Assembly: GCA_963675135.1 (NCBI GenBank)
Contig: CAVLYN010000018.1
Location: 102,955 to 166,954 of the forward strand
Origin: Galeopsis tetrahit
Taxonomy: Eukaryota; Streptophyta; Magnoliopsida; Lamiales; Lamiaceae
Length of the DNA stretch: 64,000 nucleotides
Direction: 5' to 3'
Below the pieces are notes generated by a model. That model saw only the letters and a list, made by a program, of their open reading frames with translations, searched no databases and was not told the origin of the DNA. Of this stretch, positions 57,083-64,000 are shown one piece after another (position 1 is the first letter of the stretch; each line of letters opens with the position of its first letter). The translations under genes and the position numbers were made by a program.

Positions 57083-58117
57083 TCAGTAATGCATTAATTT
57101 AATTAGTTGTATGACTTCATCTTTTTTCTGAATATAATCATTTAACAATACATTTTCAATTTTCACATAGTCAACATTACTTACAGAAGAATATTTATAC
57201 AATTCTTTATTTAATATATTTTCAATTGATTCGTCTTTATTTATTCGTACAAAAACATTTTTATAAGGAAAATTTTCTCCTGTATCGAATATGATTTTTA
57301 TATTTTTGGCAGGAAAATCAAATAATGGTTTTACATCATCTGTGTAGAAATGTTTTTTAAGTTCATTAAAGTAGTTATCAAAAATAGTAATATCTGATTT
57401 ATCATTAAATCCCATTTCTTTTAAATATTCTTTATGATAAATCCAAATAGTTTCAATTCTAGAATCTTCTTCATTTAAACTCAGTATATTATTAAAGTAT
57501 TCTTCGTCTGCAAAAGATGGATAATAATTTGATAAAAAAGTCTCAAAGAATTTTTCATTGTATTTCACAAAGGAATCAATATTAGCTCTTAAATTTAAAA
57601 AATTTGATGGCTTATTGGTTGGTGTTTTATTTAAAAAATTTACCAATATACTTTGAATCTTATTATATTTTTTACTTACCAAATCTGCATCTGGAAGAAT
57701 TCCTATCTTATTTCTAAAAAATAACAACTGGGGATTGCTTTCATTGCTATTATTTCTAAAGAAATTCACTTTGTATTTTTCTTTGGAAATATTTTTAGAT
57801 AAATATTTAATATCATATGCAAGAATAACAATTTCTAATAATGTTGCAACATCATCTACTAATTTTTTATATAATACAAGCTCATATTGGCAAACCCTTT
57901 GAGAATATTCAAAGTAAGCATGTATTTCATCCTTATCTTCATCCAGTAATAGTAAATTAACTGAATCATCATTTTGAATTAAAGACATTATTTGTATATA
58001 AATATCTTGTTGTATTTGAAAGACTTCGCTTCTTTCCATTCTATTAGATGAAGAGTGTTTTTTTATTGCACATAAAATGTCTTCATATAACTCTTTATTA
58101 TTTAGAATCTTTATCAT
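57083..58117 (-). CDS. ILNKE-family protein 4 (intact, cluster head)
   Basis: A 344-residue protein starting MIKILNNKELYEDILCA. Family blocks are VNLLLLDEDKDEIHAYF, LLFFRNKIGILPDADLVSKKYNKIQ, ELKKHFYTDDVKPLFDF, NILNKELYKYSS and the C-terminus LIKLMHY. It is the best reference for judging the damage in copies 2 and 3. Promoter-proximal in the cluster. No known domain recognised. Confidence 0.7.
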   Translation of the reverse strand: MIKILNNKELYEDILCAIKKHSSSNRMERSEVFQIQQDIYIQIMSLIQNDDSVNLLLLDEDKDEIHAYFEYSQRVCQYELVLYKKLVDDVATLLEIVILAYDIKYLSKNISKEKYKVNFFRNNSNESNPQLLFFRNKIGILPDADLVSKKYNKIQSILVNFLNKTPTNKPSNFLNLRANIDSFVKYNEKFFETFLSNYYPSFADEEYFNNILSLNEEDSRIETIWIYHKEYLKEMGFNDKSDITIFDNYFNELKKHFYTDDVKPLFDFPAKNIKIIFDTGENFPYKNVFVRINKDESIENILNKELYKYSSVSNVDYVKIENVLLNDYIQKKDEVIQLIKLMHY

Positions 58118-58254
58118 TTTTTTGACACCATAAGATTTAACAGATTCTACTATAGCTAGATTTAAAAATCAAATATTTTAATTGAAATAAATATAAATTT
58201 GACATTTTTCATTCAAGCACTTATTATTAACCAACTTAAAATAAAGGTAAATCT

Positions 58255-59683
58255 ATGTCTAATCCTAGCGTATTTGATTCAGTTTTCAAACATGGTGGTT
58301 TTGCGTCAATGAGGGCAGCGCCACCTTCAAACAAGAAAACACCAAAAGCTATCCAGCAACTCAGTATTTTTCATCATGGTCAAACAACAGATGAAGAAAT
58401 CGATGCAATAATTAATGAATTTAAAAACATGTCTCCTGAATCTTATGAATACTCTCGTTTAGGTATTCTGTTTTCTATTGAACACATTTTGGATCAATTG
58501 AGTGAACTCAGATATGGTTTTGGAAGTTTAGTTTCTTTTTCATCAGCAAGTCATATTTTTACTGGTATTTTTGATAATATGATAGATTACTTTGAAGAAA
58601 TGAAATCTATCAAATCTAAAAACTTTAATAAAAAGATGATTGAAGCAGAAGTTGAAGCAATCATTACTTTCGCAGAAGGTATTATGTTTTTGAAAGAAAC
58701 AGCAAAAAAAGATACTTATCTTTTAAAATTAATCCCTAAATACGAGAATTATCAGAAAGAGCTTTTGAATAGTCTTAACACGCATCAGCAAGCATTAAAA
58801 ATACTTAAACCTGAGTATGAAATAGTTACAGATGCATACATATTCAAGATTGCACAGCAGGAAATGGAACTTTCTATGAGTTTTGATTATTCTAGTCTTC
58901 GTTGCAATACTTTAGAAAGAATTATAATTTGCGTAGGCGATAAAAAAAGATTATTGGTATGCTCTGCAAAACGAAGACAAATGGAAAGAATTGTATTCAA
59001 ATGAGTTCCAATCTTTACGTGAAAATTCCTTGATCGAACTACGTTCTCAATTGCCTTTAATTTTTGAACAATATAAAAATCTACATTACTTATCTTTTAC
59101 AAATATTGTTAAAACACTTGTTTTGTCCTCTATCTTTTATGGTGACAAGATGAGCGCAAGAAATGAAAATCAACCACAAAATGAACAAGAATACCAACAT
59201 AAAGAATCCACTCGTAAAGAAACAATAAAAAACAATGAAAAAGAATTCTTTCATCAGCCTTATGTTCCAAAAACTCAAACACCAGAAATAACCCATGAGA
59301 ATTTGAAATTTGCTGGCGATATATTGGCATCATCAATGACAATGGCTACACTAATTGATGAAGTATGTGGTCTATCAGATAATCAAGATTTATTGATACT
59401 TGAAAAATATAGTCCAGAGCATGATGTTGTTCGTAAAACTAATTCTGATATTGCGCTCATACTTTTTAAAGACCATACACATATCAATGGTTTTTCAATT
59501 AGTGTTACTGATCTTGAAAAAGGTAATATTAAGTCATATGACGAACTTTTCGGAAAAGCTAAAAGTAGTTCTTTTTATAGTATGTCTCACTTCCTGAGAG
59601 AGATACAAGAAGCTTTCGTTCAAGATCATTTCTTTGGCAAACATGATGCAGTTCTTAAATTTATTGATAAACGGACTGCTTAA
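58255..59683 (+). pseudogene. Two-part soluble protein gene broken at A7
   Basis: ATG 58255 (MSNPSVFDSVFKHGGFASM) with AAAGG upstream. The frame runs 249 codons but after the A7 at 58942-58948 its last 20 residues are out of register. The frame entered by removing one A reads DYWYALQNEDKWKELYSNEF and continues to 59683. Restored length is about 475 residues, helical in the first half. The family is not recognised. A bacterial RNA polymerase slipping on A7 could restore some product. Confidence 0.6.
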
Positions 59684-59735
59684 TTTTTAAAAAATTGCAA
59701 AGCTTTTTGGGATTATTAAAATATTCTAAAAAGCC

Positions 59736-59765
59736 TTGACACAAAAATAGAAACTATAGTAAACT
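59736..59765 (+). promoter_or_regulatory. Sigma-70 promoter for leader-aspS
   Basis: TTGACA (59736-59741), an 18-base spacer, then TAAACT (59760-59765). A start near 59772 leaves about 20 bases before the leader ORF and places the attenuator inside the transcript. Confidence 0.7.
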
Positions 59766-59791
59766 ATCCATATAGACAGGAAGATAAACAA

Positions 59792-59872
59792 ATGAAAACC
59801 TTTTTTACTGCTAATGACAATAATGATAATATGTCACCTTTGAGTGTCAGGCTATCATTCGTCTCGCAATAA
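59792..59872 (+). CDS. AspRS leader peptide (26 codons, Asn/Asp-rich)
   Basis: ATG 59792 with AGGAAG 10 bases upstream. Codons 8-13 read AAT GAC AAT AAT GAT AAT (N-D-N-N-D-N), in a 26-codon ORF ending TAA 59870-59872. Such a run of cognate codons before a terminator is the hallmark of ribosome-mediated attenuation, as in the pheST leader of E. coli. Stalling for lack of charged tRNA-Asn or tRNA-Asp would favour read-through into the synthetase gene. Confidence 0.85.
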   Translation: MKTFFTANDNNDNMSPLSVRLSFVSQ

Positions 59873-59914
59873 AGAAGAATAGATTACCAAGGCGCTCACT
59901 GAGCGCCTTTTTTT
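59822..59914 (+). promoter_or_regulatory. Attenuator: alternative RNA structures and terminator
   Basis: The terminator is AAGGCGCTC/GAGCGCCTT (59889-59909, loop ACT) followed by a T-run to 59914. A candidate antiterminator pairs TGAGTGTC (59841-59848) with GGCGCTCA (59891-59898), 8 pairs including two G-U, which opens the terminator. A competing hairpin pairs AATGATA (59822-59828, inside the Asn/Asp codons) with TATCATT (59853-59859). A stalled ribosome would block that hairpin and free the antiterminator strand. Confidence 0.75.
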
Positions 59915-59961
59915 ATGCTTGAAATTTAACCACTAACTTTAAAACAAAGGAGATACACAAA

Positions 59962-61233
59962 ATGAAAACCATGATTACAGAAGTACGAAAACATATTGGT
60001 GAGATAATCACTCTCCATATGACATTAGACACATTAAGAGACCAGAAACATCTGCAGTTCTTGATCGGCAGTGACAGTTCTGGTCAATTACAATTAGTCG
60101 TTCCGAAATCAAAGGTTGAATGCCATCTTGAAATTTCAGAATTACTTACAGGATCTACATTTTCAGCAACTGGCAAAATTGTAGAAGCGACACAAAGCAA
60201 GACTTTTGGTCTGGAAATGCAGGTAGACAGTATTGTTATTCACTCTAAAGCATTACCGATGCCTATTACCTCAGAATCTTCTATTGACTTGCGATTTGAC
60301 TACCGCGTAGTTGACTTAAAAGATCCAAAACAACAGTTGATGTTAAAAGTCAGATCTGCTTTTGAACAAGGTTGTAGAGAGTTTTTATCTCAATTAGACT
60401 TTACAGAAATTCACACACCAAAATTGATGGGGATTGCAAGTGAAAGTGGCTCACAAGTATTCAAAGTTAAGTATTTTGATAAAACAGCTTACCTAGCGCA
60501 GTCGCCTCAATTTTACAAGCAAATGGCTATTGCATCTGGTGCAGAAAAGGTATTCGAAATTGGACCTATTTTCCGCGCAGAAGAATCTCATTCATCACGC
60601 CATTTAACTGAATTTACTGGTCTTGACGTTGAATTCGCATGGTGTTTCGAAACAAAAGAAGTCATGGAATTAGAAGAGGCTATGCTTAAATATGCCTTTT
60701 CAAAATTAGAGCGCTTTAAAGAGCCTGTTAAAGCACAGTATGGAATTGAACTCACAACAGAACCAACTGTTCAATATATGACACTAAAAGAAGCTAAAGA
60801 ACTTCTTAAACAGAAAGGTTATGAACTCAAAGAAGATCAGGACTTGCCGGACGAAGGAGAAAGAGCATTATATGAAATTACAGGGAAAGACTTGATTTTC
60901 GTTTATGACTATCCTATTGCTAAAAGACCCTTTTACCACTTATGGGACAAAGAAACAAAAACAACTAAAAGCTTTGACTTGATTTATAAAGGAATTGAGA
61001 TAACAACAGGAGCTTTGCGTGAACATCGTCTGGACGTATTGTCAGAGCAAGCTATTGAGAAAGGAGTTGGACTTGAATCTATCCATCATTATTTGGACAG
61101 TTTCCGTTATGGTTGCGCACCACATGGTGGATTTGGATTGGGGATTGAGCGAGTCATAACTAAATTGCTTGGTTTAAGTTCGGTTAAGGAAGTAAGCTTT
61201 GTACCAAGAGACCCTGATAGATTAACTCCTTAA
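59962..61233 (+). CDS. aspS: Aspartyl-tRNA synthetase, archaeal/eukaryotic type (probably non-discriminating)
   Basis: A 423-residue class II synthetase. An N-terminal anticodon-binding OB fold (to about residue 100) precedes the catalytic domain. Motif 2 reads IGPIFRAEESHSSRHLTEFTGLDVEF, shared with archaeal/eukaryotic AspRS, and motif 3 is GGFGLGIERV. The bacterial GAD insertion domain is absent and the length is archaeal-like. AAAGGAGA precedes the ATG. Enzymes of this type in bacteria are usually a second AspRS or a non-discriminating one that also makes Asp-tRNA-Asn for GatCAB. The Asn/Asp leader supports the latter. Confidence 0.9.
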   Translation: MKTMITEVRKHIGEIITLHMTLDTLRDQKHLQFLIGSDSSGQLQLVVPKSKVECHLEISELLTGSTFSATGKIVEATQSKTFGLEMQVDSIVIHSKALPMPITSESSIDLRFDYRVVDLKDPKQQLMLKVRSAFEQGCREFLSQLDFTEIHTPKLMGIASESGSQVFKVKYFDKTAYLAQSPQFYKQMAIASGAEKVFEIGPIFRAEESHSSRHLTEFTGLDVEFAWCFETKEVMELEEAMLKYAFSKLERFKEPVKAQYGIELTTEPTVQYMTLKEAKELLKQKGYELKEDQDLPDEGERALYEITGKDLIFVYDYPIAKRPFYHLWDKETKTTKSFDLIYKGIEITTGALREHRLDVLSEQAIEKGVGLESIHHYLDSFRYGCAPHGGFGLGIERVITKLLGLSSVKEVSFVPRDPDRLTP

Positions 61234-61296
61234 ATTTTGGAACAAATATTAAATGCCATTTCTATATGGCATTTAATATAGTTTCATTATTTGATA

Positions 61297-61824
61297 TTAA
61301 TGACCAACATCATACTCTTCATCAATTTCAACAACAATTTCACCATCTTTTTTCTTGAAAACAACAATTTGGAAATTGGTAATTCCAGTCTGTTCGCAAA
61401 GAAGATTAACACCTTCAAAGAATGAAGTAATTACTTTACCTTCTTCATCTGATAATACAGGAATGATTTCAGTGTTTCCAGCTTCTATATCATTAAAATC
61501 TACGTCTTCTTCTTCAAAAAAACGTTCAAAATCGTCAAAATAATCAAAGTCGAAATAACTAACTGTTGAACCATCTGCGGAAGGATAAGTAGTTCTTTTG
61601 CCATAAAACATTTCGAATGTATGAGTGCAAGCATCACCATCGTTAAAACCGGGAGTATAACCAGTGGCAAGAATACATTTAAAATTAATATCTTTAAATT
61701 TTACAGGAATAATTTCTTTGATTTTAGTGAAAATATCATCATTTATTTTTGTTCTTAATTCTTCTATTTTTCTTTGTATAGCAGAAGCTTCTTCAAAAAG
61801 CGAATCTAATGATTGTTCAGACAT
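61297..61824 (-). CDS. Acidic hypothetical protein
   Basis: About 175 residues from ATG 61824 (MSEQSLDSLFEEASAIQ), with GAGGAAAAA upstream. An N-terminal coiled-coil precedes an alpha/beta domain, with an acidic aromatic run (FDFDYFDDFERFFEEED) in the middle. It ends EEYDVGH. It lies convergent with aspS; the gap contains an AT-rich inverted repeat (ATGCCATTT/AAATGGCAT) that may terminate both. Confidence 0.6.
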   Translation of the reverse strand: MSEQSLDSLFEEASAIQRKIEELRTKINDDIFTKIKEIIPVKFKDINFKCILATGYTPGFNDGDACTHTFEMFYGKRTTYPSADGSTVSYFDFDYFDDFERFFEEEDVDFNDIEAGNTEIIPVLSDEEGKVITSFFEGVNLLCEQTGITNFQIVVFKKKDGEIVVEIDEEYDVGH

Positions 61825-61992
61825 GTTTTTCCTCATGAATTTAATTAAGCGATAATAATACCACAAAAAAACCTTAATGTACAGGTGTTCATTTTAAAAT
61901 AATAAAAAATATTCATAACTTAATATATTCATAACTTAATATTTAGATAAAAAATATATTACAATTATAAGATTTAATCACATATATAAATA

Positions 61993-63456
61993 ATGAATAA
62001 ATCTCTAAAAAAATTGATATTTCTAATAGTATTAAGCACACCTTTAATTGCCATAGTTATTCCTTTCATAATCCACAAATTAGGATATAATGGTGATTTA
62101 TTATATCTCATTCCTGAATTCCTATTTATCATATATTTTATAATTATTGCCTTTTTATTTTTCATACTGTTATATTTTCGTTCTATATATTTGCAAAGCC
62201 TTACAATAAAAATTAAAGAATATATGAAAAATTATTATTACAAGACATTAATTGCTGGTTCAATATCTTTAGTCATAGCGTGGATTGGCATGGGAAAATC
62301 TGTAGAAGATTTTATAATATCATTGTCTAATAACATAAACGAATATTATAATAAAATGTTTATGGATTATATAACTACAATAGGAACTTACAAGTCCGCA
62401 ATCGAAAACAAATTGGTTTTTGAGCCAATATCTCTTATAGGCTTCGATTTCTACCAGACAAAATATTTTATTCTATATTTATTTAGTATTTTTTCTGATT
62501 TTTTAATAATATTAATTATTTTATCTTGTTCTTTGTTTTTTATTTTACGCAATATAAAAAAAATCCCGCATAAATTTATTTTATTAATGCTGATATTAAA
62601 TAATATATTTTTTATTATATTTGCTAAATTTGCAATAAGTAACGAATATTATCCTCAGATACTATTAATAAATGAGCTAAAACAAACAAAAAATCATGAA
62701 ATTATTGTGAAATATCCTCTCATAAATGATATTTTAAATGAGAAAAAAGAATTTAAAGTCTCAATACAACATATAGATACAAAAGTTGAAAATAAAAAAT
62801 TAGGACTTGTATCCTCATACTATAATGATTCTGTTAATATAATACATTCTGATTATGCTTTTTGCAATTTAAGAAATTATAGTTATTCAAATGGAAGTAT
62901 AAATTTAATTGCACTTTTTGCTAATGACGCAGGCTTTTCGCCTACTAGCCAATACAATAAAATAAAAATAAACCCGCACAATCTATATAGCAATCGTTTT
63001 GACTTAGATATAAATATTCAGGGCAATGAGATTAAAATTAACAATACTTATTTAGAACAAGATGATGATATAGTAAATTTCAAAATATTAAATGGTGAGA
63101 CAAATGTTTATTTAAAATGTGAAAACTCCTTATATTCTTTGTATTATAAAAACAATAGAATTTCTAATGAAAAATTTGATAGTTTTTTAACTACTGGTTT
63201 AGATGACATATATAATATGACATCCAAAAATAAGCGTTCTTATTATCGAGGAATGAACATAAATGATTTTAATCCTTTAAAATGTGAACAAGAAAAGTTT
63301 TTTGACATTAATCCTAAAAAATGGATGGAAAATTCAATTTCCATTAGTTCGTTTTGTATTTCTACAACCCCATATTCTAAACAAGACTTAGAAAACAAAT
63401 ATAAAAAATTCATATATGACAAATCAACAAAAATTAATTCCTTTTCTGATGATTGA
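61993..63456 (+). CDS. Large membrane protein with C-terminal domain
   Basis: A 487-residue protein. Four or five hydrophobic helices lie in the first 220 residues (for example FLIVLSTPLIAIVIPFI and FILYLFSIFSDFLIILIIL). A hydrophilic domain of about 260 residues with several cysteines follows, probably outside the cytoplasm. No ribosome site is obvious before ATG 61993. No family recognised. Confidence 0.6.
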   Translation: MNKSLKKLIFLIVLSTPLIAIVIPFIIHKLGYNGDLLYLIPEFLFIIYFIIIAFLFFILLYFRSIYLQSLTIKIKEYMKNYYYKTLIAGSISLVIAWIGMGKSVEDFIISLSNNINEYYNKMFMDYITTIGTYKSAIENKLVFEPISLIGFDFYQTKYFILYLFSIFSDFLIILIILSCSLFFILRNIKKIPHKFILLMLILNNIFFIIFAKFAISNEYYPQILLINELKQTKNHEIIVKYPLINDILNEKKEFKVSIQHIDTKVENKKLGLVSSYYNDSVNIIHSDYAFCNLRNYSYSNGSINLIALFANDAGFSPTSQYNKIKINPHNLYSNRFDLDINIQGNEIKINNTYLEQDDDIVNFKILNGETNVYLKCENSLYSLYYKNNRISNEKFDSFLTTGLDDIYNMTSKNKRSYYRGMNINDFNPLKCEQEKFFDINPKKWMENSISISSFCISTTPYSKQDLENKYKKFIYDKSTKINSFSDD

Positions 63457-63521
63457 AACTTTTTATTGATTTTTTGTTCTTAACAGATTTTATTAAAAGT
63501 TCAATAGTAAACATAAATATA

Positions 63522-63545
63522 AACCGCCATGCGGCGGTTATTTTA
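63522..63545. terminator. Bidirectional terminator
   Basis: AACCGCC/GGCGGTT stem with an ATGC loop, between the convergent 61993 and 63557 genes. It is GC-rich against an AT-rich background. Confidence 0.75.
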
Positions 63546-63556
63546 AGCTTCTTGAA

Positions 63557-63829
63557 TTAAAATAAAGGCGAATTATCTAAATTATCTTTTGAAGTCGTAT
63601 TTGAATTTGTTTTTAAATATTCGATTCCATTACTTTCTTTATAATACTCAACAACCGCTCCTTCAACATATTCTGTTCCTTGCCTGTAAGCAGTTTTGAT
63701 TTTTCTATTTTTCTTTAAAAAACTTATAATATCTGCTTTTGAGTAAGTCTTAGTATCGATTGTTTTAACATTTGTTATTCGTTCTTGTTGATCTTTTCTA
63801 ACTTCTATTATCCAGTAATCCACAGCCAT
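63557..63829 (-). CDS. DUF3892-like small protein
   Basis: A 90-residue protein starting MAVDYWIIEVRKDQQERI and ending GIEYLKTNSNTTSKDNLDNSPLF. The DYWIxxVR start and the YLxTxxNxxxxDNLxxxPxF ending fit the small DUF3892 family, whose function is unknown. GAGG lies upstream. The last 170 bases of the window (63830-64000) hold no gene I can support. Confidence 0.7.
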   Translation of the reverse strand: MAVDYWIIEVRKDQQERITNVKTIDTKTYSKADIISFLKKNRKIKTAYRQGTEYVEGAVVEYYKESNGIEYLKTNSNTTSKDNLDNSPLF

Positions 63830-64000
63830 AAAAACCTCATTTAAATTATTATTTCAACAATTATAACATGCAGTATTCATTTTATATTAATTAAGAATTT
63901 TTTAATGTTAAAAATTAACCAAATTTGTGTTGGTTAGCAATCAGTATTTATCTTCAAAAAATTTTGAAAGCAATTTTTAAAAAATGTTAACAAAAAAGAA

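Noticed and set aside
59872..59961. T-box or other tRNA-binding riboswitch upstream of aspS
   Set aside because: No T-box consensus or long leader is present; the Asn/Asp leader ORF plus terminator explains the region better.
1..64000. The window as part of a huge phage carrying CRISPR and synthetases
   Set aside because: No structural, packaging or replication phage genes are seen, while a metal exporter, DsbA-like protein, lipoproteins and IS elements point to a bacterial replicon.
1..64000. tRNA or rRNA genes
   Set aside because: I looked for T-arm GGTTCGAATCC-like blocks with flanking stems and for rRNA-like GC-rich stretches and saw none.

Overview
The window is strongly AT-rich bacterial DNA. 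Genes carry ordinary Shine-Dalgarno sequences, ATG, GTG and TTG starts, and hairpin-plus-T-run terminators. A complete type I-F CRISPR-Cas locus, an IS200/IS605 element and a ribosome-type attenuator fit a low-GC gammaproteobacterium. The species, and whether this is chromosome or a large plasmid, cannot be told from the sequence. Housekeeping-type genes (cysS, msrA, a DsbA-like thioredoxin, a cation diffusion facilitator, an aspartyl-tRNA synthetase) are scattered through accessory DNA that is mostly lineage-specific paralog families.

Layout. 0-3.3 kb: five tandem minus-strand copies of a four-helix membrane family (a sixth copy lies at 17.2 kb). 3.4-14.4 kb: the I-F locus, with cas1, cas2-3, cas8f, cas5f, cas7f and cas6f on the minus strand. 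It lies between two plus-strand CRISPR arrays (6 and 21 repeats) that share one leader but use different repeat variants. 14.5-20.4 kb: a pseudogene, a DoxX-like gene, two KND-family genes, msrA and cysS. 20.4-24.6 kb: a stretch of frameshifted secreted and lipoprotein genes. 24.7-29.8 kb: a CDF transporter, a small membrane operon, and a broken ITPase-like gene coupled to a divergent ThyX-like gene. 29.8-33.4 kb: four tandem paralogs, all frameshifted. 33.5-38.9 kb: HTH plus SUKH, a cupin-like protein, a kinase-like protein and paired 123-residue proteins. 39.3-41.1 kb: a complete IS200/IS605-type element. 41-52.5 kb: phage-like and coiled-coil hypotheticals, and a Thg1-like gene. 52.6-58.1 kb: four tandem paralogs, one interrupted by a second, tnpA-less tnpB element. 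58.3-64 kb: a frameshifted gene, an archaeal/eukaryotic-type AspRS and three hypotheticals.

Three observations stand out. First, the AspRS gene is preceded by a promoter, a 26-codon leader ORF with the run Asn-Asp-Asn-Asn-Asp-Asn, and a strong terminator. This looks like translation-coupled attenuation sensing both Asn- and Asp-tRNA, as expected if the enzyme charges both tRNAs. Second, at least five otherwise dissimilar paralog families, about 17 genes, end in hydrophobic-x-Tyr at the very C-terminus. Third, indels in short homopolymers cluster in particular accessory genes, while the cas operon, the synthetases and the transposase genes are intact. This points to real decay or slippage-prone genes rather than uniform sequencing error.
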